Source: Chlamydiia bacterium
Lineage (GTDB): Bacteria; Chlamydiota; Chlamydiia; Chlamydiales; FEN-1388
Reading direction: 5' to 3'
Length of the DNA: 9,438 nt
Assembly (NCBI GenBank): GCA_003170575.1
Contig: PMZB01000110.1
Location: 1 to 9,438 of the forward strand
Within the stretch, counting starts at the first letter, position 1, and every line of letters starts with the position of its first letter. The position numbers and the translations under genes were made by a program. This document shows positions 1-6,576 of the stretch, piece by piece. A model generated the notes under the pieces. It had not been told where the DNA came from. It made no database searches and saw only the letters and a program-made list of their open reading frames with translations.

Positions 1-799
1 TTCTGTAGGCGTGAAGTCTCTCGACTTTTTGGAGCTTCTTGACAATTTTCACCCCCAAACTGATTTGGTCGGGCATGAAGTTTATAAAGAGCGCATCGCT
101 ACTTTCTTTTGTTTTTGCTCCTTTAGGGGTAAGAGGAAGGTCAGATATTAAAAGAAGCGCCCCCAAGGGTAGCCGATGGCTATAGCTTGCAGTAAAGAGT
201 GTTGCGCACTCCATTTCCACAACCTGCGGCCGGGTGATTTGCAGTTTGGCCCGAAATTCCTGATTAAACTCCCAGAACCGTTTGTTTGTCGTATGTGTAA
301 TGCCAATATGATGCATCTTCTTTTCTTTTTCAAGAACCCCTGTAACCACTTTCTGCACCGTGAAATTTGCAAGAGCTGGAACTTCAGGGGGAAAATAAAA
401 GTCAGAGGTTCCGTCTCCTCGAATGCTTGCAACCGGAACAAAATACTCGCCAACTTTGTACTCTTCTCTCAACCCGCCGCACATGCCAAGAAGCACTGCT
501 GCATACACAGGAAGGAACGAACAAAGGTCGATCACAAGTGCTGCCGCCGGAGAGCCAATTTTAAAATCCAGGATCGAAATGCCAAGTTCTGGTGCATGGG
601 CCACCTTGAACATAGCTCCTTCATAGGACTTTGCCTTATACACACTCGCAAAATAATCTACGTATCGGGGAAAATTTGTTAAAAGAAGATAAGGTTGGAA
701 CTCACTTGCAGGAGACCCAGAATACCTCTCAAGCGTATCCTTGGCTATTTGCTTCTGGTGTTCCATCTCCTCTGGTGGAATGTCAGAAAATTCTTGCAT
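1..799 (-). CDS. amn: AMP nucleosidase, short form (3' end cut by window edge)
   Basis: Cytoplasmic enzyme of the nucleoside phosphorylase superfamily that hydrolyses AMP to adenine and ribose 5-phosphate. I translated the minus strand by hand: 266 intact codons with no stop before the left edge. Family landmarks are an N-terminal block with LLLTNFPRYV (residues 38-47), the GMCGGLR loop (105-111), IRGDGTSDFYFPPEVPAL (126-143), the ribose-binding EME in VVEMECATL (193-201), and LLLISDLPLTPKG (215-227) with the expected catalytic Asp220. The start is the ATG at 797-799: an in-frame TAA lies eight codons upstream and a GGAG lies 11 nt before it. The protein matches the ~260-residue form known from Bacteroidetes and some intracellular bacteria and lacks the ~170-residue N-terminal regulatory region of the E. 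coli enzyme. By comparison with that family only a few C-terminal residues should be missing. It is divergent from ndk. Substrate specificity is inferred from family motifs. Confidence 0.9.
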   Translation of the reverse strand, partial: MQEFSDIPPEEMEHQKQIAKDTLERYSGSPASEFQPYLLLTNFPRYVDYFASVYKAKSYEGAMFKVAHAPELGISILDFKIGSPAAALVIDLCSFLPVYAAVLLGMCGGLREEYKVGEYFVPVASIRGDGTSDFYFPPEVPALANFTVQKVVTGVLEKEKKMHHIGITHTTNKRFWEFNQEFRAKLQITRPQVVEMECATLFTASYSHRLPLGALLLISDLPLTPKGAKTKESSDALFINFMPDQISLGVKIVKKLQKVERLHAYR

Positions 800-844
800 C
801 TGCTCTTTAACTCCGTTTGTTTTTTATTCTTTCTTCTCTGCACT

Positions 845-872
845 ATTAAAATCCATCCCTTTTTTTCGACAA
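845..872 (-). promoter_or_regulatory. Candidate sigma70-type promoter for amn
   Basis: On the minus strand TTGTCG (872-867, 4/6 to the -35 consensus) is followed after 16 nt by TTTAAT (850-845, 5/6 to the -10 consensus). This predicts a start near 838 and a leader of about 39 nt before the amn ATG. It lies in the 126-nt divergent gap with ndk. For ndk I see only an isolated TATAAC at 879-884 with no matching -35, so the ndk promoter stays unassigned. Confidence 0.35.
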
Positions 873-925
873 AGCAGGTATAACATCTCTTTTTTTATAC
901 CCATCTTAAGAGGTGAAAAATATAT

Positions 926-1378
926 ATGGCAACAGAAAGAACACTTTCCTTGATTAAGCCAGACGCGGTTGAAAAAAATTGCATCGGCAAAATTATCACG
1001 CGTTTTGAAGACGCAAATCTTAGAGTTGTAGCCGCAAAAATGATTTGGCTTAACAAGAAAGATGCAGAAAAATTTTATAGTGTTCATAAAGGGAAACACT
1101 TTTTCGAGACTCTCATTCAATTTATCACAAGCGGCCCGCTTGTTGCTCTTGTTCTTGAAGGTGACAATGCAATCCTAAAAAACCGGGAGATAATGGGCGC
1201 AACAGATCCAAGAAAAGCCCTTCCAGGTACAATAAGAGGGGATTTTGCCAAGGGTGTGGAAAGAATGGAGCGAAACATCGTCCATGGTTCAGATGCACTT
1301 GAGACAGCAGAAGTAGAGATTCCCTTCTTCTTCAGTGAACGGAAGATATTCGCAGAAAGGAATGTTCAAACAAGTTGA
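926..1378 (+). CDS. ndk: Nucleoside diphosphate kinase
   Basis: Transfers the gamma-phosphate from ATP to other nucleoside diphosphates through a phospho-histidine intermediate; cytoplasmic. The 150-residue protein opens with the family sequence [10 protein letters not shown] (Lys11), has [10 protein letters not shown] (Arg87 and Thr93) and PGTIRGDFA (Arg104), and ends its active site with [20 protein letters not shown] (Asn117, catalytic His120). The start ATG is preceded by AAGAGGTG at 908-915, about 10 nt upstream. Most NDKs have 13 residues from the conserved Arg to the catalytic His; here there are 16, because VER is followed by a similar MER (residues 111-116). The C-terminal tail after PFFF is 14 residues, within family range. 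It is the only plus-strand gene in the window and is convergent with the ankyrin gene, with a large inverted repeat between them. Confidence 0.97.
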   Translation: MATERTLSLIKPDAVEKNCIGKIITRFEDANLRVVAAKMIWLNKKDAEKFYSVHKGKHFFETLIQFITSGPLVALVLEGDNAILKNREIMGATDPRKALPGTIRGDFAKGVERMERNIVHGSDALETAEVEIPFFFSERKIFAERNVQTS

Positions 1379-1422
1379 AAAATTGGCTAAGGGGTCGGGT
1401 AAAAATAGGATGTACGATTCGA

Positions 1423-1517
1423 GAGCTAAGACTGTTGATCAGTTAACGATCGTGACTTTCGTTCGTAGCTTTTTTACGGATGAGGAATGATCGTTAACTG
1501 ATCAACGGTCTTAGCTC
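1423..1517. repeat. Long inverted repeat, 31-bp stem and 33-nt loop
   Basis: The left arm (1423-1453) pairs with the right arm (1487-1517) over 31 positions: 29 Watson-Crick pairs and two that become G-U wobbles in RNA (1433/1507 and 1452/1488). The loop is 1454-1486. Within it CGTA (1464-1467) can pair with TACG (1475-1478), extended by two weaker pairs to a 6-bp inner stem. It sits in the 170-nt gap between the convergent ndk and ankyrin genes, 44 nt after the ndk stop and 31 nt after the ankyrin stop. A bidirectional transcription end is the obvious role, but the stem is much longer than an intrinsic terminator needs and neither side has a T-run directly after it. The nearest runs are TATTATTTT at about 1530 on the plus strand and TATTTTT about 15 nt past the stem on the minus strand. 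A dispersed repeat or relic miniature element is the alternative; I see no target-site duplication. Confidence 0.85.
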
Positions 1518-1548
1518 ACTCAAATTGGTATATTATTTTGTTACGAGC

Positions 1549-3609
1549 CTAAGGGACTGCTTTTCCAGCTTTTCCCATAAGCGCATCACCGCATTGTGAG
1601 TGAATGTAAGCTAACTTTTGTTTCTCAATGCGGCGTTCTACAGCTAATTTTCCTGGATTCTCAATAAGCATGCCTAGGTTAGCGAAAATAGGCTGTTCAT
1701 CTGAAGATAGAGATGATTTTAACTTTGTTAGATACTGTTTCAGATCCAGTCCATCATGATCTTTCGCAAAAACAAGACTAGGCTCGCTTGAAGTTATTAA
1801 GTCAATTATTCTCTTGGTATTATCCAAGCTTTCTCGTAACTTGACACGCTCTTCCGGCTTAGTCGCTTGATACTTTTTTGCAACTTCAACAAAGTGTTGT
1901 ACAGCATAATGAAGAATAGGCATACCATCACGCGTTTTCAGTGCGTTCCAATCTGTGATTGGATTGTCATGCGCTCCTGGCGCATAGAGAGCTTCAAAAA
2001 ATTCAACATTTTCTGAGTCAATCGCAAGATGCAGAGGAGTTAAGTTCTTCTTATTCCTTTCGCTAAACTTCTGGCTAGCTCCAGGTGAAAACAACTCTGG
2101 TATTGAAGTTGATCTCAGTTTAGGAGCACTGATGATATCTTTAAGAATATCTTTGTTCGAAGCCATCATATGCCAAAAACTGTTCCCTGTATCATTATCG
2201 ACCCACTTTTTTAGCTTTTGTACCTCATTGTCCTGAAGAACGGGATTGCGAGTTGATGAAGGAACAACATGATGGTAGAGATTTACATATTGAATTTCAG
2301 ATTCAGAAATACCTGCAGGTAATGTGGCTATTTCGGCCAAAAGCTTGTTTGCCTTCTCCTTCCCAGATTGAACAGCTTTTTGAGTGTCTGCTTGTATTTT
2401 ACCTGGATTCTCCAAAATGTATCTTAGTTCAGGATAGTGTTCCTTCGAAACTTCGCTTGCCTGAACATGCTGGATTTCGGGACTGCAGGATGCTGCTATG
2501 CAAAAGCCTGTAAAAGTAACTTTCTCACGAAAGTCAGCTTGGCTCTCACCCATGCTCCCACCTTTAACTCGTTCAATAAGGGAACGACCTGGACTACCGA
2601 ATCTTCCAGCAAACTCCTCTACCTTATCTGGCTGAAAGTATTGCTTCTCAAATGGGTTAAATAGTTTATATATAATCGGCTTGGTTCCGTATTGTACTGC
2701 AATGTCCACAGGAGTTTTCTTGTCTGCATTTCTCAAAAACCAAAGGTTTGGTTCATGTTGATCCAGAACTGGTTCGAGCAACTTCATCCACTCACGCAAG
2801 TCAATTTCGTCTTGAAGCCCATTCCCAGCAATAGCTAGGAAATGCCAGGGGGTATTACCTTGATTATCAACAAATTTTAGAGGTCGAGCATCTGTGATTT
2901 TTTTTAGAATCTCTTCGCAAAAAGATTTGTTTTGTTTTTTCATAGCAAAAGAGAACGGTTCTTCACCTCTCCCATTACGAAGCCGAAGGGCTTTTGGAGT
3001 AGATCGATTCATCAAGAATAGCTCTAATTGATCACCCTTCTTTACATCTAGGGCGCAATGAAGAGGAGTATTTCCCTCCTTGTCCTGGCTTTCTAGGTCT
3101 GCACCCTTCTTAAGCAAAGTTTCAACAGCTTCTTGATTATGCAATGTCGCTGCATAATGAAGCAGAGTTTTTCCTGTTTTTGCCTCCCTCTCATTAACAC
3201 ATTGGCTGTCTATCTCATCACACAATTGTTTGATGTTACCCGCATTTATCCCTGCCCATGTTGCTTCTATTTTTGTGTCAATCCCTTTTAAAATCTTATT
3301 GAACTCTCGTGTCGCAAGCCGTGTCCTAAGACTGGGGAAGAACCGAACCTTTGCCCGAACTTGCTCTTCAACGCGCTCCTTTATCTCACTGATTTTTTTC
3401 TTGCTCTCAAGTAAGTCTGAGAAGACAATCTCGTTTTTAAAAACCTCTTTGATCAACTTGATCGTTTGTTTTGTTGTTCTTCCAGTCACCGTTGCTGTTT
3501 GATGATGTTCCCATGTCACCTTTTTCTTGCCCATCTGACCTTGTTCCTGCGATAGGCGTGGAATATATACATTTTGTTCAGAAGATTGGACAGTTGGGCT
3601 TGTACTCAA
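1549..3609 (-). CDS. Large ankyrin-repeat protein, candidate secreted effector
   Basis: A 686-residue protein of no assigned name. The N-terminus is polar and Ser/Gln-rich (1-25), as in many type III secreted proteins. A basic, partly helical stretch follows (45-120), then ankyrin repeats. Clear ones are TGKTLLHYAA (145-154), GNTPLHCALD (179-188), GNTPWHFLA (251-259), LTPLHLAID (523-531) and MPILHYA (563-569); weaker copies start near 297 and 474. There is no signal peptide, membrane segment or enzymatic motif. Internal blocks recur: EPNLWF (286-291) and EPSLVF (609-614), ILENPGKI (398-405) and LIENPGKL (648-655). The start is TTG at 3607-3609, with GAGG four nucleotides upstream. The first in-frame ATG is residue 27, with a weaker ribosome site, so a 660-residue protein remains possible. 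Its position 108 nt after lptB and its own possible promoter suggest it is transcribed separately. A role in binding host proteins is inferred from repeat type only. Confidence 0.85.
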   Translation of the reverse strand: MSTSPTVQSSEQNVYIPRLSQEQGQMGKKKVTWEHHQTATVTGRTTKQTIKLIKEVFKNEIVFSDLLESKKKISEIKERVEEQVRAKVRFFPSLRTRLATREFNKILKGIDTKIEATWAGINAGNIKQLCDEIDSQCVNEREAKTGKTLLHYAATLHNQEAVETLLKKGADLESQDKEGNTPLHCALDVKKGDQLELFLMNRSTPKALRLRNGRGEEPFSFAMKKQNKSFCEEILKKITDARPLKFVDNQGNTPWHFLAIAGNGLQDEIDLREWMKLLEPVLDQHEPNLWFLRNADKKTPVDIAVQYGTKPIIYKLFNPFEKQYFQPDKVEEFAGRFGSPGRSLIERVKGGSMGESQADFREKVTFTGFCIAASCSPEIQHVQASEVSKEHYPELRYILENPGKIQADTQKAVQSGKEKANKLLAEIATLPAGISESEIQYVNLYHHVVPSSTRNPVLQDNEVQKLKKWVDNDTGNSFWHMMASNKDILKDIISAPKLRSTSIPELFSPGASQKFSERNKKNLTPLHLAIDSENVEFFEALYAPGAHDNPITDWNALKTRDGMPILHYAVQHFVEVAKKYQATKPEERVKLRESLDNTKRIIDLITSSEPSLVFAKDHDGLDLKQYLTKLKSSLSSDEQPIFANLGMLIENPGKLAVERRIEKQKLAYIHSQCGDALMGKAGKAVP

Positions 3610-3642
3610 GGTTCCTCTTTTATCAAGTAGGTGATTTTCTTT

Positions 3643-3671
3643 TTTTTAATGATTTTTCTTTTTTTTATCAA
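3643..3671 (-). promoter_or_regulatory. Possible promoter of the ankyrin gene
   Basis: On the minus strand TTGATA (3671-3666, 5/6 to -35) is followed after 17 nt by TAAAAA (3648-3643, 4/6 to -10). It lies in a very A-rich tract, where chance matches are common. It would give a leader of roughly 27 nt before the TTG start. The AT-rich 108-nt gap between lptB and the ankyrin gene otherwise holds only the hairpins described at 3688-3719 and a 14-bp palindrome of A and T. Confidence 0.25.
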
Positions 3672-3687
3672 TTAAAAATTTTTAACT

Positions 3688-3719
3688 GACGAAGCCAATT
3701 CATCAGGTTTCTTAAACCT
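3688..3719 (-). terminator. Two small hairpins at the end of lptB, possible weak terminator
   Basis: On the minus strand AGGTTT-AAG-AAACCT (3719-3705) forms a perfect 6-bp hairpin that includes the lptB stop codon. It is followed directly by GATGAA-TTGGC-TTCGTC (3704-3688), a 6-bp stem with one G-U pair. The nearest U-run (five Ts) begins about nine nucleotides after the second stem, so this is not a textbook intrinsic terminator. It marks the likely end of the kdsA-lpt operon. Confidence 0.3.
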
Positions 3720-4443
3720 AAACAGAGAAGTCTTCGCCAAAGTATCGAGCGCGGGCTTGAGCGTCGGCAAGCAATTCTTGGGTTGTGCCTGAACGAAGAA
3801 CCTTGCCGTCAGCAATCAGATACCCTCTGTCTACGATCATAATAAGCTCTCTGGCATTATGGTCAGTGATGAGAATAGAGATTCCCTTTTGCTTGAGAAT
3901 GCTGATCATTGACTTAAGATCCGCTATTGCGATGGGGTCAATATTAGCGAATGGCTCATCAAGCATAAGGCATTTTGGGTTTGTGGCTAATGCTCGCGCA
4001 ATCTCTAGCCTGCGTCTTTCTCCGCCGGATAGGGTAGAAGCTTTGCGCTTTGCATAAGGTGAAAGGCCAAATTCGTTAAGCAATTCTTCTTTTCTTCTGT
4101 GAATACTTTTTGAGTGCTGTTCAACAGCCTCTAGCACCGTGAGCAGGTTTTCTTCGACAGTAAGTTCTCGAAATACAGAAGGCTCTTGGGCAAGATACCC
4201 AAGGCCAATGCTTGAGCGTAGATGAATAGGAAGATGAGTAATATCTTGGCCGTCAAAAGAGACCTTTCCTGCGTCAGGCTTAATAAGCCCAATCATCATG
4301 TAAAAAGCAGTTGTTTTTCCTGCTCCATTTGGCCCAAGTATCCCTACAACTTCGCCCGGCAAAACTTGGAGGGAGAGTTTATCAACAACTTTTCTATCCC
4401 CATAGGTTTTCACCAACTCTTGAGCAACAAGTCCTTTACTCAT
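3718..4443 (-). CDS. lptB: LPS export ABC transporter ATPase LptB
   Basis: Cytoplasmic ATPase that drives extraction of LPS from the inner membrane through LptFG and pushes it along the LptC-LptA bridge. The 241-residue protein has every ABC element: Walker A GPNGAGKTT (37-45), Q-loop in LAQEPSVF (Gln86), signature LSGGERRR (138-145), Walker B CLMLDEP (158-164), and the switch His in ITDHN (His195). FANIDPIA after Walker B and LITDHNARELIMIVDRGY are typical of LptB rather than of importer ATPases. A longer reading starts at a TTG six bases upstream, but AGGAGG at 4450-4455 is six nucleotides from the ATG at 4441-4443, so that ATG is the start. It overlaps the lptA stop in ATGAGTAA, implying translational coupling. 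LptF and LptG are not in this window, as is usual. Confidence 0.96.
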   Translation of the reverse strand: MSKGLVAQELVKTYGDRKVVDKLSLQVLPGEVVGILGPNGAGKTTAFYMMIGLIKPDAGKVSFDGQDITHLPIHLRSSIGLGYLAQEPSVFRELTVEENLLTVLEAVEQHSKSIHRRKEELLNEFGLSPYAKRKASTLSGGERRRLEIARALATNPKCLMLDEPFANIDPIAIADLKSMISILKQKGISILITDHNARELIMIVDRGYLIADGKVLRSGTTQELLADAQARARYFGEDFSV

Positions 4444-4969
4444 GGGCAACCTCCTTAGTTGCTTTTGGGAGGGATTCTATATGTACAGCCCCTTCACCTC
4501 TCAGTGCAGTTAATTCATATCCTTGGGGCGTTTTTGTGATTTTCCCTTTGAGCGCCTTGCTTGTGGCCTTCAAGGGCATTTTAAGCGGACCATCTTCTGA
4601 ACAGGAAAGATAGGTTACAACATGCGGCGATGTAGCCCAAAAAAACCCTTCAAGCGTTTGACAGTCAATTTCTCCTTCATCAGAAAGAAGAGTATGTCCT
4701 TGAGAGAAGTCGATGGATACGTTTTCTTTCAGCAATATCCGATCCACGGGAAGAGTTTCTCCTTCCTTTTTTTCTTGGCGCAAAATAAGCGTTGCTTCTT
4801 GACAGCGTATCACCCCAACCTCGTGATCTACTTTGACATTACCAATCATGTGAATCGTTTTTTCATTAAAATCAATATGTTCTGCTTCAATATTATGGAT
4901 GGGCAGTGCTGTCTGATCTGCTATCAGGAGCAGCGGAAGGGTACAAAAAAGAAATACTAAATACCTCAT
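4436..4969 (-). CDS. lptA: LPS periplasmic bridge protein LptA (OstA-like)
   Basis: Periplasmic protein that in the Lpt system polymerises into the bridge carrying LPS to the outer membrane. The 177-residue product starts with a hydrophobic signal peptide (LVFLFCTLPLLLIA, residues 4-17), probably cleaved after about residue 21. The OstA/LptA beta-jellyroll core follows, with HIDFNEKTIHMIGNVKV (31-47), a pattern characteristic of the family, then EATLIL and LLSDEGEIDC. The start ATG has GGAG seven nucleotides upstream, inside the end of the lptC-like gene, two nucleotides beyond that gene's stop. The last eight nucleotides overlap the start of lptB. The Cys9 in the signal is not in a lipobox. 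Identification rests on the OstA-like segment plus gene order; sequence divergence from E. coli LptA is large. Confidence 0.85.
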   Translation of the reverse strand: MRYLVFLFCTLPLLLIADQTALPIHNIEAEHIDFNEKTIHMIGNVKVDHEVGVIRCQEATLILRQEKKEGETLPVDRILLKENVSIDFSQGHTLLSDEGEIDCQTLEGFFWATSPHVVTYLSCSEDGPLKMPLKATSKALKGKITKTPQGYELTALRGEGAVHIESLPKATKEVAHE

Positions 4970-4971
4970 TA

Positions 4972-5697
4972 CTATTCTCCTAAATGAAGCTTTACGCCCT
5001 CGCTTTTCACCACTTGCCGGCCCTTTTTATCAAAGGAAAAAGTGATGGCCTGTGCAGTGCCTTTAGACAGGGTTTTTACTCCCGTTACAGGCAAGGGAAG
5101 CTCATGCCCAGGAGCTTTTATGATTGAGAAGAAAGCTGTGTGAGCCACAAGCTCATTTGTTGCAAGCGTCCACTCAGCTGTCATTGCATCAAAAAATCGG
5201 ATCTGTTGCATGGGTACAACATCGCGATACAGTCTGCTTGGCACAGGTTTATGAGGTAAAGATGCAGTCACCCAGACATCATCTTTTCGAATAACCTTTT
5301 CTCCAGTCGAAGCAATTTCAAAAAACAGGTCTTCTTGGAGCCACCCTTTTGGTTGAAAAAAGAGCTCCTTCACTGACGAATTTTTTTTTCTCACACAACT
5401 GGATACTTGAGCTGAGTCAGCTTCCAAGAAAAATTGGCGCCGCCCTCCCACAATGTCTTCAAGAAAATAGGAGCGAGTCACTCCGATCCGCTCTTGTGTC
5501 AGCGTGAACGCCCCATTTCCTTCTCGTGCTTTTCTGATTTTCCCTCGTCGTGCTTCTTTTTCCTTGTAAAAGGTGTCAGCCTTATATGCTTTAACTTCAT
5601 AATTTTTGGCAGCAAAAAGCGCGAGTGCGAGTACAACAAAAACTCCCCATACGAATCCTGCGAGGCGCCAGCGGCGTGGATACTTTGACCCGCTCAA
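4972..5697 (-). CDS. lptC: LptC-like inner-membrane protein of LPS export
   Basis: In the Lpt system LptC is anchored in the inner membrane and hands LPS from LptBFG to LptA. This 241-residue protein has a basic N-terminus (KYPRRWR, 5-11), one membrane segment (about 13-30, FVWGVFVVLALALFAA) and a predicted periplasmic remainder rich in beta-like alternation, the topology of LptC. It is longer than E. coli LptC (about 190). It has no motif that alone proves the family; the assignment leans on its place between kdsA and lptA-lptB. The start is a TTG at 5695-5697, overlapping the kdsA stop as TTGA, with AGAGG (5704-5708) six nucleotides upstream. No ATG occurs in the first 160 codons, so a downstream ATG start is excluded. 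In Chlamydia the gene in this position is usually annotated as hypothetical. Confidence 0.75.
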   Translation of the reverse strand: MSGSKYPRRWRLAGFVWGVFVVLALALFAAKNYEVKAYKADTFYKEKEARRGKIRKAREGNGAFTLTQERIGVTRSYFLEDIVGGRRQFFLEADSAQVSSCVRKKNSSVKELFFQPKGWLQEDLFFEIASTGEKVIRKDDVWVTASLPHKPVPSRLYRDVVPMQQIRFFDAMTAEWTLATNELVAHTAFFSIIKAPGHELPLPVTGVKTLSKGTAQAITFSFDKKGRQVVKSEGVKLHLGE

Positions 5698-6518
5698 TTC
5701 ACACCTCTATTTACAATTGCGTGGATAGCGAGAAGCGTGTCAAGAAGATCTCCTAGCTTTGCAAGGTCAAATACAGAGGCAGCGTCGCTCAAGGCTTTTA
5801 AGGGAGTTGGATGCGACTCTATAAAAAGTGCCTGAATACCAGACGCTACTGCAGCTCGTGCAAGAAGAGGAATAAACTCTCTCTGACCGCCGGAAGAGGT
5901 GCCTAAACCTCCTGGAAGCTGAACCGAGTGAGTTGCGTCAAAAGCCACCACAGCAAACCCTGCCATGATAGCAAGGGATCGCATGTCACTGACCAAGTTG
6001 TTGTAGCCAAAGGAGCATCCTCGATCACATAAAATGACCTGTGTATTTCCTACGGAAAGTGCTTTGTCTACGATATTTTTCATGTCCCAGGGGGACATAA
6101 ACTGGCCTTTTTTAAGGTTAAGTGGTTTTCCTGTTTTGGCAGCTTCTACAACAAGATCAGTTTGTCGGCACAAAAAGGCAGGTATCTGCAGAATGTCGAG
6201 CACCTGGCTTGCTTCTTGCACTTCGCCTACTTCATGCACATCGGAAAGCACAGGTATCTGAAATTTCTCCTTCACTTCTTGCAAAATCGAAAGTCCTTCT
6301 TTGATTCCGGGGCCTCTAAAAGAAGAATAGGAAGATCTGTTTGCTTTATCATAGCTTGCCTTAAAAATAAGTTGCACATCTCTGTCTTTGCAAATTTCCA
6401 CAAGCTTTTGTGCACACAAAAGCGTGTGCTCGCGGCTTTCAATCACGCAAGGGCCTGAAATCAGTGTAAGAGGCCTGCCTTTCCCAACTCTACAATTTCC
6501 AACGATCACTTCGTCCAT
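5694..6518 (-). CDS. kdsA: 3-deoxy-D-manno-octulosonate 8-phosphate synthase
   Basis: Condenses phosphoenolpyruvate with arabinose 5-phosphate to Kdo-8-phosphate, the first committed step to the Kdo of lipid A-core; cytoplasmic. The 274-residue TIM barrel shows LISGPCVIES (19-28), FKASYDKANRSS (52-63), SDVHE (92-96), IPAFLCRQTDL (112-122), KKGQFMSPWDM (136-146), CDRGCSFGYNNL (164-175), FDATHSVQLPGG (193-204) and GQREFI (211-216). Cys24, His197, Glu234 and Asp245 occupy the positions of the metal ligands of the metal-dependent class, where E. coli has Asn instead of Cys. The start ATG has AGGAG seven nucleotides upstream (6526-6530). It is the first gene of the kdsA-lptC-lptA-lptB operon. Confidence 0.97.
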   Translation of the reverse strand: MDEVIVGNCRVGKGRPLTLISGPCVIESREHTLLCAQKLVEICKDRDVQLIFKASYDKANRSSYSSFRGPGIKEGLSILQEVKEKFQIPVLSDVHEVGEVQEASQVLDILQIPAFLCRQTDLVVEAAKTGKPLNLKKGQFMSPWDMKNIVDKALSVGNTQVILCDRGCSFGYNNLVSDMRSLAIMAGFAVVAFDATHSVQLPGGLGTSSGGQREFIPLLARAAVASGIQALFIESHPTPLKALSDAASVFDLAKLGDLLDTLLAIHAIVNRGVN

Positions 6519-6545
6519 AAGAGTGCTCCTGTCAATAGGGTCACA

Positions 6546-6551
6546 ATTGTA
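6546..6551 (-). promoter_or_regulatory. Candidate -10 element for the kdsA-lpt operon
   Basis: TACAAT on the minus strand (6551-6546) matches the -10 consensus at 5/6 and would place the transcript start near 6539, about 20 nt before the kdsA ATG. No convincing -35 is found 16-18 nt upstream, so it would need an activator or a relaxed -35. The hexamer overlaps an 8-bp palindrome, ACAATTGT (6543-6550), and lies inside a short inverted repeat (AATAGG 6534-6539 with CCTATT 6560-6565). Only 57 nt separate the kdsA start from the LRR gene stop, so read-through is also possible. Confidence 0.3.
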
Positions 6552-6576
6552 CGAAGAAACCTATTTTTTACGATAC

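Noticed and set aside
148..453. 101-codon minus-strand frame overlapping amn
   Set aside because: It is a different frame of the same strand as amn. Its translation is just a shifted reading of the conserved amn segment; amn itself is unbroken, so no frameshift is involved.
176..682. 168-codon plus-strand reading frame
   Set aside because: It lies antisense to amn, whose 266 codons carry clear family motifs throughout. The plus-strand translation is rich in Cys, His and Lys with no family resemblance and no ribosome site.
824..1120. 98-codon minus-strand frame
   Set aside because: Antisense to the 5' half of ndk and its leader, with no recognisable protein features.
1379..1548. Structured RNA gene or tRNA in the ndk-ankyrin gap
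   Set aside because: The only structure is the single long hairpin; there is no cloverleaf, no tRNA T-loop sequence and no promoter that would mark a small RNA gene.
2253..2664. Plus-strand frames within the ankyrin gene
   Set aside because: Shadows of the 686-residue ankyrin frame, with no ribosome sites or recognisable composition.
3672..3685. Perfect A/T palindrome TTAAAAATTTTTAA as an operator
   Set aside because: Low-complexity AT tract in an AT-rich gap; such palindromes arise easily by chance and nothing else supports a binding site.
4444..4449. TTG as the start of lptB
   Set aside because: The AGGAGG directly abuts this TTG, whereas it is six nucleotides from the ATG at 4441-4443; the ATG is the natural start.
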